DNA from: Laguncularia racemosa
Lineage: Eukaryota; Streptophyta; Magnoliopsida; Myrtales; Combretaceae
Reading direction: 5' to 3'
DNA: 64,000 nucleotides
NCBI GenBank assembly: GCA_037954665.1
Contig: JBBMOL010000021.1
Location: 1,116,001 to 1,180,000 of the forward strand
Position numbers and translations under genes: made by a program. The notes below the pieces were generated by a model. It saw only the letters and a list, made by a program, of their open reading frames with translations. It searched no databases and was not told the origin of the DNA. Positions 11,632 to 23,484 of this stretch are shown one piece after another (positions within the stretch are counted from its first letter, which is position 1; every line of letters starts with the position of its first letter).

Positions 11632-11696
11632 GAGGTTTGAGATTAGGGTTTTCTTAGTGAAGAGAGATCTGAAAAGAAAAAAAAAATCTTAGGAAG

Positions 11697-12570
11697 ATGT
11701 CAACTGGTCAATCACGGATTGAAGTGGAGAAGTTCGGCATAAAGGGTTTCGACTTATGGAAGTTGAAGATGGAGGGCCTACTTGTGGACAGAGATCTGTG
11801 GTATGTAATTAAAGAAGATAAACCTGAGCCAATTACCAAGGAGAAAGCGAAGGAGGAGGAGACTGCGACCGCATCCACTTAATTGAAGGCATGGATCAGC
11901 AGCGATCGAAAAGCATGAAGCCTGATTTGGCTGTGCCTCACTAATAACATCTTGGTAAATGTGACCTCTAAGAAGACAGTGAAGGATCTCTAGATTAAAT
12001 TGGGAAGCCTTTATCATAGTAAATCGCTCGTGAATAGGTTGTTTCTACAGAAGCAACTGTACAACCTTCGGATAAGTGAAGTTGATTCCTTTTCTGCACA
12101 CTTAAACGATTTTAATACTATCTGTAGGCAGCTTGCATCTATTGATGTTAATCTAGATGAGGAGGATAAAGCATGTATTTTGTTGTGTTTGTTGCCTAAT
12201 TCATGGGAACATATAATTGTTTCGATTGGCATTGGTGTTAATGCATTGTTTTTTGAGAATGTCATGTCTACTTTATTGTCTGAGGAGATGAGAAGAGCAA
12301 GTTCTGATAATGCAACAAATGATGCTCTTTTTGTACGAGGAAGGAATAATGAATGATCCAAATCTAGATTTGTTAGCAGGAATAAGTCCAGAGGAAGATT
12401 TAAAAGTCGTGATTGATCTGAAATAAAGTGTTGGAAGTGTAGAAAAACTAGACACTTGAAGAAGGATTGTAGAAGCAAAAGTGTGGGTCTAGAGAAGCGA
12501 GATGATACATCATCATCTAGTACAAAGAAAGATGATGACAGTAATGTGGGAGACATGTATCTCATCTCAG
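11697..12570 (+). pseudogene. copia gag remnant with zinc knuckle
   Basis: The frame opens with ATG at 11697 and wording typical of Tnt1-like gag (FGIKGFDLWKLKMEGLL). It stops after 61 codons and continues in pieces, the longest at 12000-12356. An intact CX2CX4HX4C knuckle (CWKCRKTRHLKKDC) is encoded at 12429-12470. Gag would have formed the particle and bound element RNA. At least four stops interrupt it. Confidence 0.8.
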
Positions 12571-13135
12571 GTTAACCGTAGTGTATGGATAAATGATATT
12601 GGAGCATCTTTTCACATGATGCCTTATAGAGATTGGTTCTGCTGTTATGAACCATATTAAGGAGGTATAGTGCGAATGGGAGATGATTCGACGCTTGATA
12701 TTATCGATCGTGGAAAGGTGAAGCTAAAGATGATGGATGGGACAGTCAAGAATCTTCCAGATGTAATGCATATTATTGGTCTTACTAGGAATCTTATTTC
12801 TTTTGGAACTATAGCAGATGCTGGTATTACTTTCATCACCAATAAGTATTCATGTAAGCTAACTCATGGATCTCTGGTGATTGCTAGAGGCAAACAGTGT
12901 GGAAAGTTGTGGAAATTGTTGGGAAGCATAGTGATTAGTGGAGAGAGTTATATTACAGAGCAGGTGAAAGAAGATTCTACAATGCTATGGCATTGGAGAT
13001 TGGGTCATATCGGTGAAAAAGGATTAGTGACCCTTACTTCAAAGTACATGGTAGATGGAATGCCAAGCTGTTCAATGGGTTTTAATTTTTGTGAATATTG
13101 TCTACATGGAAAATAAAATCGGGTATCTTTTAAAT
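12571..13135 (+). pseudogene. copia protease and GAG-pre-integrase remnant
   Basis: A protease active-site strand reads VWINDIGASFHMMP near 12579-12620, where intact copies have D-S/T-G-A-S-x-H. The loop is therefore altered at its second residue. The frame at 12670-13116 continues through the protease and into a GAG-pre-integrase zinc region (HWRLGHIGEKGL through CEYCLHGK, with H, H, C, C visible). A stop follows at 13114. Confidence 0.75.
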
Positions 13136-13870
13136 CCATAGAAGGGAGAGCAAAAGGAATTCTGGATTTAATCCACATTGACATTTTCGGTCCTTCACTT
13201 GTAACATCGTTTGGAAAGTTAAGGTATTATGTTTCCTTTACTGATGATTATTCCAGATATGTGTCAATATATTTCTTACAGAGAAAGGATGATGTGTTAG
13301 AAAAGTTTCGTGAATTCAAAGCTTTTGTGGAAAATCAATTTGATAGAAAGATTAAAGTGTTGCAAACTGACAATGGAGTAAAATTTTGTTCAGCAAAATT
13401 TGATCAATTCTATGCAACCAGTGGCATAGCAAGGCAGAAAACCACACCATATTCACCTCAATAGAAAGGGGTGGCAGAAAGACTTAATTGATCCCTCATG
13501 AAGAAATCAAGTATGTTAAATGGTCTAAACTTAGCACTGAATTTTGGGCAGAAGTAGTGGCTACTACGTGTTATCTAAAGAACAGGTCTCCTACATCAGC
13601 GTTGAAGGATCAGATACCATTTGAGGCGCTATTCAAGAAGAAGCCAAATATATCCCATGTTAGAGTATTTGGTTGTAAAGCGTATGTGCATGTACCTAAG
13701 GAAAAGAGGAATAAGCTTGAAAGAAAGTTAAAGAAGTGCATCTTCATTGGGTACAAAGATGGTATTAAAGGGTATAAGTTGTGAAATCCTGATACTAAAC
13801 ATATCATTTACAGCAAAGATATGGTATTCAGAAAATCTACAATAAATCAGATTGTTTCATAGGCTCCTGA
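13136..13870 (+). pseudogene. copia integrase remnant
   Basis: Core motifs of a copia integrase appear in order: IHIDIFGPS with the first aspartate near 13180, LQTDNGVKF with the second near 13370, and KGVAERL with the glutamate near 13470-13485, just after an in-frame TAG (TCACCTCAATAG). The continuation at 13488-13784 includes the familiar FGCKAYVHVPKEKRNKLE stretch. The DDE residues are present but split by stops and a shift. Confidence 0.8.
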
Positions 13871-14159
13871 AGAACCATAGATGGTTAAGTTAGATGTTGG
13901 TTTACATGGAAAAATAGAGGCTACACGAGTTGAAACAGAAAATTCAAATTCTGAAATTGATGAACCTAATGTGGAGGATGATATTGTAGATTCTGATACT
14001 GAGTTTAAAGTTGAAGCTCTACCTAAACTAGCCTTAAGGAGGTCCACAAGGCAAAGAAGACCACCTGAGAGGTATACTTTATTTGCCAATAATGAAGATT
14101 GCGCTTTAACTATTATAGGTGATGATCCAAATAATGTAAAGGAAGCAAGTAGTGCTGAA

Positions 14160-15661
14160 GATGCAAAACAATGGGAGAAAGCCATGACAGATGAGATGGA
14201 CTCATTGGGTAAAAACAGAACGTGAAATTTAGTAAAATTACCTACAAATCATAATGCAATTGGTTGTAAGTGGGTATTCAAGAAGAAGCTATCCATAGAT
14301 GGAGATATAGAACGATATAAAGCTCGTTTAGTTGTAAAGGGATAATCGCAAATAGAAGGAGTCGATTATGGTGAGAGTTTTTCTCTAGTTACTAAATTAA
14401 ATTCTGTAAGACTTGTTTTATCTGTAGTAGCTACATATAATCTAGAGGTAGAACAGCTTGATGTAAAAACAGCTTTCGTACATGGTGACTTGAAGGAGGA
14501 TATTTACATGAAGCAACTGGATGGGTTTGTGGTTAAGGGAAAAGAATATTTCATTTGCAAACTAAACAAGTCTTTACATAGCCTGAAACAATCTCCAAAA
14601 ATATAGTATCAGAAGTTTAACTCCTATGCCTTGAAGCTTGGCTTTGTTATCTGTGATGCTGATCATTGTGTTTATCTGAAGACGTTAGATGATGATTTCG
14701 TTATTTTAACCTTATATGTTGATGATATGCTACTAGTTGAGAATAATATGAGTATGATCAATACTATGAAGGGACTATTGGGAAAAGAGTTTGAGATGAA
14801 AGATTTAGTCCCAGCAAACTTCATCTTAGGCATGTAGATAAAAAGGGAGCGAGAGAATGGAAAGTTGTGGTTAAGTTAGAAGAAATATGTTGAAGATGTG
14901 TTGAAAAAATTCAATATGATAGAGTGCAAGCCAGTAAAGACTCCTATGTCTACAAGTTCCAAGTTATGAGCGTCCCAATGTCCCAAGACCAAAGAGGAAA
15001 TCGAAGAGATGGCAGTAATTCCATATGCAAGCGCAGTAGGGAGCTTGATGTATGCCATGGTATGTACTCATCCAAATATTGCTCAAGCAGTGGGAGTATT
15101 GAGCAGATATATGTCCAATCCAGGAAAGGAGCATTAGATAGCTATAAAGAGGGTGCTTCTTTATCTTCGCGGTACATCTAATTTTGAGTTATGTTATGAA
15201 GGCATGAAAAGCTCAAATAAACAACAAGCATTAGAACTAAAGTGTTTTGTTGATGCTGATTAAGGAGGTGACATTGATAACAGAAGGTCGACCAGCAGTT
15301 ATGTTATTTCCTTATTCACCGAAGCTGTAAGTTACATAAGCAAGAGACAGAGCACGGTTACTTTATCTAGTACCAAAGCAGAATACATAGCTCTTACTCA
15401 TGCTGCTAAGGAAGTGATCTAGATAAGTAGATTGTGTAAAGAGCTTGGTTTTACACAAAGAGGAGTGAAGATTGGATGTAATAGCCAAAGTGCTATATTT
15501 TTTACTAAAAATCCTAGTTTTCATGCAAGAACAAAGAATATTGATATACCATATCACTTCATTCAAGAGAAATTAGAACAAAAAGTTATAGTGCTAGAAA
15601 AAGTTCACACGGGTGAACAGTGCAGATTTTTTTACCAAGGCAGTAAATGTAGAAAAGTTTG
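14160..15661 (+). pseudogene. copia reverse transcriptase and RNase H remnant
   Basis: RT motifs run from KWVFKKKL near 14265 through VEQLDVKTAFVHGDL, then LYVDDMLLVE at about 14713-14740, so the catalytic YVDD survives. RNase H follows with CFVDAD near 15245, DNRRSTSSYVI, and STKAEYIALTHAAKE near 15370. At least five in-frame stops occur, most at codons where relatives have Q or W. The last ~130 bp duplicate 11173-11304. Confidence 0.85.
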
Positions 15662-15710
15662 AATGGTGTATAATTGTGTTGAGTTTAAAAAAGTATGGGA
15701 AGTATTCACC

Positions 15711-15721
15711 AAGTGGGAGAA
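15711..15721 (+). other. Polypurine tract of copia element
   Basis: AAGTGGGAGAA directly precedes the 3' LTR, the position from which plus-strand DNA synthesis is primed. The same tract precedes the LTR at 11305. Confidence 0.75.
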
Positions 15722-16034
15722 TGTTGGGGTATGGCTCATATTCCCCTACGATAAGAAAGCACATGGGTCCCTCTAGACACTAAAGGGCTTTTAGCAATTA
15801 AGCCCATATTTGTTCATTAAAAGTTTGGCCTTAGGCTCATGAATAGCTATTACTATATATTCTCTTTTTCACTTGTAATTGCGTGATATAACGAGAGAGT
15901 GAGGTACTAATTATAGTGGAATCATATGCTGGACGTAACTCTAATTAATAAGTGAACCAGGATAAAATCTTATGCCTTTATTTTTCTTCCTTTTTTAACT
16001 TTACTTCATTATTTTGTGTGCGCCGGCCCTAATA
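15722..16034 (+). repeat. 3' LTR of copia element
   Basis: It starts TGTTGGGG and ends CCCTAATA. At 313 bp it equals the 5' LTR in length with no net indel, and it is followed by GTGTG at 16035-16039. Confidence 0.9.
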
Positions 16035-16162
16035 GTGTGCTCATGTTTACATGTCTAGCCAAGTTGCCATCCTTACCTATGCACAACAATGGCCTATTGC
16101 CCTCATTTATAGCTTATAAATTGTAGTGTAAGCTTCTTTCTAGATAAAAAATAAAACACCAT

Positions 16163-16207
16163 GTATATATATATATATATTTATGCACACACACAAACAC
16201 ACACACA
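16163..16207. repeat. TA then CA microsatellite
   Basis: A run of TA dinucleotides (about 16163-16181) is followed by CA repeats with one interruption (about 16186-16207). It is a simple sequence repeat with no sign of function. Confidence 0.8.
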
Positions 16208-17015
16208 TATAAATATGTATGCATGTATGTATATTTCAATCTTTTTTTTTTTTTGAAAGCAATCATGGAGTTAAGGGTACAATGTGCAGTTGGTGACTCT
16301 ATTCATATATAACGTCCCACTAGAGACACATGAAGGAATCATATTTAATGTTGTCACTCTTGATCTAGTGACCAAAATCACCAAGGAAAGGTTAAATACC
16401 TAAAGCCTCTTATTGAAGAGTTGCTGTAATTATGAACAAATAGTGAGAGTTGCATCTTACATCTTAGCCTAAGAGATGGAAATCCTACTTGAGTTATTTC
16501 TAACAATATGGGTTGATCATATTGTAAAGCCTCCAATCCTACTTACACTTACCCCAATCACTTGAGAGAAGTGTGTAGCCTTACCTAGGACATAACTATC
16601 ATATGGATATGCATCAAACATATCATCCTATCTGGATTAAGCTATTGTTGCTCTTAAAGGTCTCAAGAGTCATAATTGTCATGTCTTATTGCAAAAACTT
16701 CTACCATAGTCTTGCGTAGGCTTTTAAAGAAGAGACTTATGAAGTAATTTGTGTCATACTTCTTCAAAATCTTCCTTAGGGTCATCTAATCAAATTTAAT
16801 GGGGATCTTTAAATGTAAACTTGGTCCACCCGTCCATTATGGATGTATACAGCATGAAATCATTTAATTTTATCAACAACAAAACACAAAAATAAGAGAA
16901 TCATATATGTATATATATAGTTTTCATATTGTAAACATAAAAAATCTCTCTTCCACTTTCTAACTTCATAAAGATTTCTATTTAAATAACTTAATTATAT
17001 ATGTGATGGAATTAC

Positions 17016-20000
17016 TTACTTTCCCAAGGCAATAACCTCTCCCAAGAGAAGAAAGGAACCAATTGTTGTGATGAGAAAATTTAGAGGTGTTGACATGGCT
17101 TGAAAAACTAGTCCCTTTTTCTTAATCACCCAGGCTTGCAAATAATATGAAACTCCTGATACCATGGTTCCCTGTTGATGCAGGAAAGCTGTTGGCTTTC
17201 TTAGATATTGAAAAGATAATAGTTTCTTTGAAACAAGAAACTTTCATTTTTCTATGTACTTGCCTTTTTATGAAATGTGACACTTTATCAACCTTGAAAA
17301 TGTAGAAAGATTTTCTTTTGACGCCTTATAAGTGCCTCAAAACCAATTAACATAAGCAAATATGTAAACCAAGAAATGCTTAATGCTAAAACCCATATGG
17401 ATATTCCTTGTATTAGAGAAAATCATGTTATATATATCTTGCTCAGTATATTCAATCCAATTGAATTCCCAACCGATCCCAACTTAGCATTTTGAGTCTA
17501 GGAGTCACCGGGTTGCTTTATTATTTGTAGTTTTTAGCCTAAACAACAATAACTCATAGTCGATAAGTTTAGGGAAGATCGTAGGGACTTCTCAAATCTA
17601 AAAGAAATATTCCTTCAATATGCATAGTGTGATGATTCTATACAACTTCATAATTTTTTACTAAAATAATCAATCAATATACACATAAATGCACCATAAA
17701 ATATCAAAGATACTTTCTTATTACGGGATATACATTATTTAATTATCAAGCAAATAGATACATATATAAATAACAAAATATTTTGTGAGAAGCAAGATTG
17801 TGGAAGTTTGCTAGCAGTTGGTCATCTTACACAATAAGCTACTGCAAATAGTCTGATATTCCAACCCAGCTTCCACTGGTTTGGATCCCTTTCCATGGCA
17901 ATTGCAACCACAAATGATTGTATTACACTTGATAAAGACTGAATACTGGTGAAGTAAAGCGTTGAAGGGTAGCTCCTCAAAACTCTAGCCTGTTTCCTCA
18001 GTGAACACATTGAGGAGGAGAAAATGACTAAGTAAGAGATAATACCATAATCAAACAATTTTCAGTTTCAAATGTAAATACCTGACTCGATGTGGTACAA
18101 AATTTATGCACAAAGGGGTGACTGCATGCGGAAGTTGCGATACTAAAATGGAGAAAAGGGAATATATATATATATATAGTAATGATAATGATAAAAATAA
18201 TAATAACTGTAATGTTATACTTAATTATTGTTTTTGACAATGTTTTTACCTTTTAGATGTAGGAATTAGTTGTATGTCAAATGAAACTGAAATCGGTTGA
18301 TCAATTATACCATAAATGGCCATATATATATATCATTAAAAAAAATGATTTTGCTATAAGTACTTGAATTGTAAAAAGGAACGAGTACAAGAATAGTGAC
18401 GATCTACATCATTTATAATGTTTGTGGTACTTTATAATACACTAGTAAAAAATAGTCAATAATTAAGTGAATAAATATTAATAGATGTTTTTTAATTGAC
18501 CACTCAACTAAAAAATTTTTAACTAGTATATGTATATTATTAATTACTTACTTTTATAAATTAATACCATTTTGTTTTTACAATCTCTATAGAACTACAT
18601 TTTACATGGATATAATATTACTTTATTTTATATATGTTTCTAAAACATTAATTCTATATGCAGTTTTTCCTTCTAGAGTAGGGATTATTAGATGATTCAA
18701 CTTTAAAGTAGTAGGGTGGCTACGCACAATGGGGATCATTAGACCATCACTTTCATAACTAGCAAACTTAATTTGTTAGTAGACTAGCCTTTTATTCCCT
18801 ACCCCAAATGCACCCATTTGGTCCACATGAAAAAAGATTAATTAAACTACATGTGTAATAATGCTTTAACTTAGATAAATAAAAAAATTTTCAATCATGC
18901 TCAAAGATATTTTGAATGGTTGTAAAAGCATTCATATATCAAATTCTTCCTTAATCATATTTATTACTAAACAATTTACGTGACTTTAAAGTTAACCAGA
19001 GTGGCTTGATGTGATATCTCTCACGTGATCATCCTACATCAATTGTGAGAATGGCAATGGTATTTAAAACATGACAAGGAATACTAAGTTATAAACACTA
19101 GTTAGGATCTTTTGGAACCAATGGTCAAAAGTGTCCGTTAATCACATGTTAATTTAACTATTTATTATAATTAAATTTGATCAGTAAAAGTAGGCTCAAA
19201 GCAATTACCAACACAATTGGGTGAATTAAGCACCATAGAGGGCAATATGTCACAAAAGGGAGCACATCTAAAGTTATGCTATATTGGTTGATTGTAGAAG
19301 AGGAATAATATTAGTATGTAAGACTAAGATGGTAAATATAAAGTTAACACAAGCTAAGAGTTTTGTATTAAGTGGTTGGAAATATTCATTAATTATCTAT
19401 TCATTTGGTTATTCCCTATTGTTAGGTTAGATCATTATACTTAGATTTTTCTACATCCTCCAACATTCTTGAATCTATCCATAATATTCAAGAAAAAATA
19501 TCTATTTAATTTTTTTATGAAGGAAAATTTTCATTTCAAATATACTATTGACATATTTTATGAGATAAAAAGTGCATTTTCTAAATTACATTTTTCTATC
19601 AAATGTTTGGAAGTATTCACTATAAAATCGACAAGAAGTTGCAAATAAGTGATAATTGGACTTACATAAATATATAAAATCCATGTTGCCAATCTTTGTT
19701 CGTGTTTTGTTTGTGAAATTTACGTCATTAATTAAAATGTACATAAGATCCTTGGGACTTCGTAAATAAATATATGGTCGTCATATTTTAGTAATGTATA
19801 TATTTCTTTTCTTTGAATTTCTAGAAAGTTATGCATGGTTTGGATCTGTTGTTTCTTGTTGGTTCGAAGATATATGTCTATAAATTATATTTTAATTTGT
19901 ATTCGCTCATATGATAAATTCAAACCATTAATCATTTGAATTATAATTGTGTTTTAGATTTAAATGATTATTGATTTGTGCATTGTAAATGAACACTTTT

Positions 20001-22487
20001 GAATCATCTTTTAATGAGATGGGTTAGGTTAACTTTTAATAATTGTAATAATATTTGGCCAAAAAAAAATCAACAATTAGCATGCACGTTGTACTTCCTA
20101 AAAGGTTTCTATTAATAGATTTTCTCAAATGTTCTCAGGTTTGCTATAAGGGTCCTTTCAATAAATATTCTCAAGTTTAGACTTTATAGTTTAATTGATA
20201 TGAATATTGAACACTACTATCCCTTTGGACTAGGTTGGAATCTTCCTTTTCCAATTAGTTGTGTATCATGTAGTTGGGAGGAATAAAAAAAGAAGAAAAA
20301 AAGGAAAGAAAAACAAACAAATAGATATTTCCAATAAGGCTGTAAATGAGTCGAGTTGCTCGTGAGTTACTCTATCTTAACTCACTTTGAGTTGGTTCAG
20401 TTAAAGCTCAATGAGTAAACAAGTAAATCTCAAATTCAAAACAAAGCTTGTTTATTTAAATGAACTAAAGTCGAGTTCTTGTTTAAGCTTGCAAGCCAAC
20501 CTAAAAGCAAGCTTGTTTATATCATTAACAAGCTGACTTACGAACCACCTTGTTTATGTTGTTAATAAGTCAACTTGCTAATGAGCTTGCAAGTAGACTC
20601 CTAAATAAATTCATGAATAAGCTTTCATTTATATTATTAATAGGTCAACTTTTAAATAGACTTGTGGGTAGGCTTTTATTTATATTATTAATAAACTAGC
20701 TCACAAACATGCTCATTAGTATGTTCTTATTTATATTATTAATAAGTTGGTTTGCAAACAAGCTCTTGAGTAAGCCTATTAGGCTCGTTTATCTAAATAA
20801 GCCCTGCTTCAGTTTCAAATTCCTTAACATGTTCGAGTTAAACCTATAATTTTCTAATTTAATTATTCTAATAGCCTTAAAAAGTTCAACTTGGCCAAAT
20901 TCATTTACAACCCTAATTCTCAAGCACTAACTAGTTAAGAGGTTTAATAAGTAAACTTTTCGTTTTTCCATCACTCATTAATAGAAAAGTAAATATATAT
21001 ATAAATAAATAAATAATAGTCTTCACTTAATTCTTAACATTTTCGGTTAGAAGGTGCACCGATAGGTAAGTACCTGCATCACAAGCCACAAGCTCCTACA
21101 CGCAATGGCAACGACGGCGAGAAAACAACCAATTATCCACCTTCGTCTAGATGAAGAGGGAACAGCCTCGCCATGGGGATGAAACCCAAAGGGTTGGTGC
21201 TGAAACAAAGGTATATGGGGTCCTTTGTAGAAGGCAAGAATTGCCACACCCACCAGACACACTACTAGTCCTGTTATCTTAGCAATCCCGTGACCTGTTC
21301 TTATCTTCACATTTTCCATCCTGCCGACAAAGGAGAGTAAAATAAAAGCTTCATTATAGGACTTGACATATTTAATTTAAAATGAAAATTTTATTGGATA
21401 AATGTAGGCGATGTTACCTTAGTAAAACTGCAAAGATAAACGTTGTGACAGGAAGGCAATTGTTGGACGCAGAGGCTACTGTTGCCGTGGTATAAACCAA
21501 GACTAAGTTGTATATGTTGATGGCCATAGTAAGTCTTGATTTGTTTAAGAAGAAAAAGAAGGAATTATAAATCAAAATGCTGTTTAAACGTTATAGGTAT
21601 TGACAATTAAGTCATACACACCGAGTTCATGGAGAATCAAGCCTTTATGGTTCTTAGATACATGGAATCCATTACTTTAGATGCATTACCCATATCCAAG
21701 TACAACTAACGATATTATGTGCGTGTAAGTCCCTACGGTCACCCCCTTCCCTCCACCCAACCAAAGCCCCCATCCCGCCAACTTCGACAAATTTAAAAAT
21801 CACCCTTAGAAACTTTTTAAATTTTCTTAAAAATTCTGAATTCTTGTGGCATTCGTTACTTATTCAAAATTTGCAGTTCGCCTTCCTCTCGGTTAAAATT
21901 CAGGATCCGCCCTGACTACGACCCACACCACTCACCCGAGACGTATCGATCACCTTTTTTTCCTTTTTTGGTCATTGGAAGATGGGATATAAAACAACAA
22001 AGGTGTATACATACCCGACAAAGGCCAGCAAGAAAATCTTGCACAACATAATAAATGTCAGAGAAACTGGATTTCTCCTGAAAAAGGTAAAGCGAAATGA
22101 AACATGTTGGTACATATATAACAGTGTGAAACATGAAACTCTTCTTGACCAAAAAAAGAAAAAAAACATGAAACTCCCTTCTGTATTTGGAAACGAAACT
22201 TGAAAAGTTGTAATCATCACTTTGTTTGTACAATAATAATGACTATTCATCAGTGGCCGGGCGTGTGGATATAATTGCTAGCACACAACTGAAATTACGT
22301 ACCTTTCGCAGATGATAGCCAAAGGAAATAGGAAAATGGTGCCAGCAACTTGTCTATAGAAGACGAATACGTAACTATTCATTCCACCATTGAAAGCAGC
22401 CTTGGAGATCAAAGTCATCCCTGCATTTGCGCATTGTATCAGAAGGACAAGAAAATAGGGATTTTTCGGTCCCATATATTTCCCCAT
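17016..22487 (-). CDS. WAT1-related (MtN21/EamA) transporter, last exon not found
   Basis: Six exons with GT..AG borders join in frame: 22487-22303, 22077-22015, 21534-21418, 21320-21074, 17989-17831 and 17171-17020, giving about 307 residues. The product belongs to the plant drug/metabolite exporters with two EamA domains and usually ten membrane helices. WAT1 itself moves auxin at the vacuole; this member's substrate is unknown. Diagnostic stretches are SKAAFNGGMNSYVFVFYRQ, FLAVVAIACRSLWLVMQ, ERDPNQWKLGWNIRL and SGVSYYLQAWVIKKKG. The start is the first in-frame ATG. After IALG the sequence reads AAAGTAAGTAA, which is both a donor site and an in-frame TAA. The usual final exon (a last helix with a YCVLWGK-like motif) is absent from the ~1 kb before the copia element and from the DNA beyond it. 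It may be a truncated gene or carry a distant exon. Intron 4 is 3.1 kb. Confidence 0.85.
18161..18178. repeat. TA microsatellite in intron 4
   Basis: An AT/TA dinucleotide run in intron 4 of the WAT1-related gene, upstream of exon 5, followed by ATGATAATGATA-type repeats. Confidence 0.7.
20337..20914. mobile_element. hAT-like MITE candidate inside intron 4
   Basis: The left end AGGCTGTAAATGA and the inward-read right end AGGGTTGTAAATGA form near-matching inverted termini of a type common in plant non-autonomous hAT elements. The ~578-bp interior encodes no protein. It holds a run of about five loosely repeated units built on TTTATATTATTAATAA with 50-75-bp spacing (20516-20755). No convincing 8-bp target duplication was seen. 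Confidence 0.45.
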
Positions 22488-22531
22488 TAATGCTTGCGGC
22501 AAATGCACCTTTTTAGTCTCTCCAACAACAT
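22487..22531 (-). promoter_or_regulatory. Upstream ORF whose stop overlaps the WAT1-related start
   Basis: An ATG at 22531 opens a 14-codon frame ending in TAA. The last A of that stop is the first base of the gene's ATG (TAATG). It would matter only if transcription starts upstream of 22531, which the TATA spacing leaves open. Confidence 0.35.
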
Positions 22532-22557
22532 GGTGTTAAACACCCCACTAATACTCA

Positions 22558-22565
22558 TATTTATA
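22558..22565 (-). promoter_or_regulatory. Likely TATA box of the WAT1-related gene
   Basis: TATAAATA on the minus strand lies 71 bp upstream of the ATG at 22487. A transcription start about 25-30 bp downstream would fall near 22530, giving a leader of roughly 45 bases. Confidence 0.5.
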
Positions 22566-23484
22566 AGAACAACATTAAGGGGTGTGGCCATAGATAGTAG
22601 CGAGTAGAAAACAAAATTTCATGCATATCTAAGCATTTGCTTTTCATAAATTATGTAATCTGCTTTGGAAAAAATAAAATATTTCTTTGTTAGATTTTTT
22701 AACTAAGGGACACTTATTAATGAAACCTTCTTTATAAAGTAAACAATTAGGTATAAACAACCACTGATGGTACTTTTGTAGGCCCCTTTGTTCCCCGAAG
22801 ATTATTAATGGAATCCGGAAGTGCATTTAAGAAACTTTGTTTTTTTCCAAAGAAAGGTAAGGATTCATTTGTTCTAGTGGACACAATATTAAGTAGGCTT
22901 CTGCGACTTTACCTCTAACTTCGATCTTTTTCTTCTTTCTTTAATTCGTAGCTATAATGTCTAATGATAGAAAGATATTGACTTTTATGCTTCCGCCTAA
23001 CTAAAATTTAATATTTTCAACTTACCCTTCTTCAAGTAAAATTTTGGATCTGCCATTGCTTTCGACTGATTTAGAACAAAGTACACAAGAAATGGACTCA
23101 AAACACATCTCATTCACAATCCAATTAATAGAAAAGGTTAATTGTAAGAGAATAAAATAAATAAATAAATAATAAAAAATAAAAGACTTCAAATGGGCCA
23201 TAAAGAGACACATAAACTCTCTAAGGTGGTAAAGAGCACAATTGAAAATAAAAACCAAAAGAAACTAAAAACTATACAAGTGAAAACAATCTTAGAGAAC
23301 CGTGCAACATGCTCAGAGGGAGAAAAGATTGGGATAAGATGGTGTCGTAGCCTGCTGTTGAGGTTGATGATGAGGTGGAGCTAGCCGATGCTTTTCAGTG
23401 TCAAAAAACCCCATAAAAGATTTTGAAATCTTAATCCATAAAGGTATATTTATTATTTATTATATGTATTTCTATCAGCATTGA

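Larger units (their letters stand above)
11117..16034 (+). mobile_element. Ty1/copia retrotransposon with three LTRs (Tork/Tnt1-like)
   Basis: The order is a truncated LTR (11117-11172), 132 bp of 3' internal sequence (11173-11304), a full LTR (11305-11617), a gag-pol interior, and a full LTR (15722-16034). Both full LTRs are 313 bp. GTGTG occurs directly outside the outermost LTR fragment (11112-11116) and outside the last LTR (16035-16039). The whole array therefore behaves as one insertion. The protein order (protease, integrase, RT, RNase H) is that of copia. Gag and integrase wording resembles Tnt1-type elements. Numerous stops and frameshifts make it dead. Confidence 0.88.

Noticed and set aside
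12014..12565. 183-codon open frame on the minus strand
   Set aside because: It is antisense to copia gag, which shows a clear zinc knuckle on the plus strand; the minus frame has no known motif.
16261..17010. Search for the missing last exon of the WAT1-related gene
   Set aside because: No minus-strand stretch encodes the expected helix and YCVLWGK-like ending, so none was called.
22488..22508. Earlier start for the WAT1-related gene at 22508
   Set aside because: The codon there is GTG, not ATG. The first in-frame ATG is at 22487 and fits the short N-terminus of the family.
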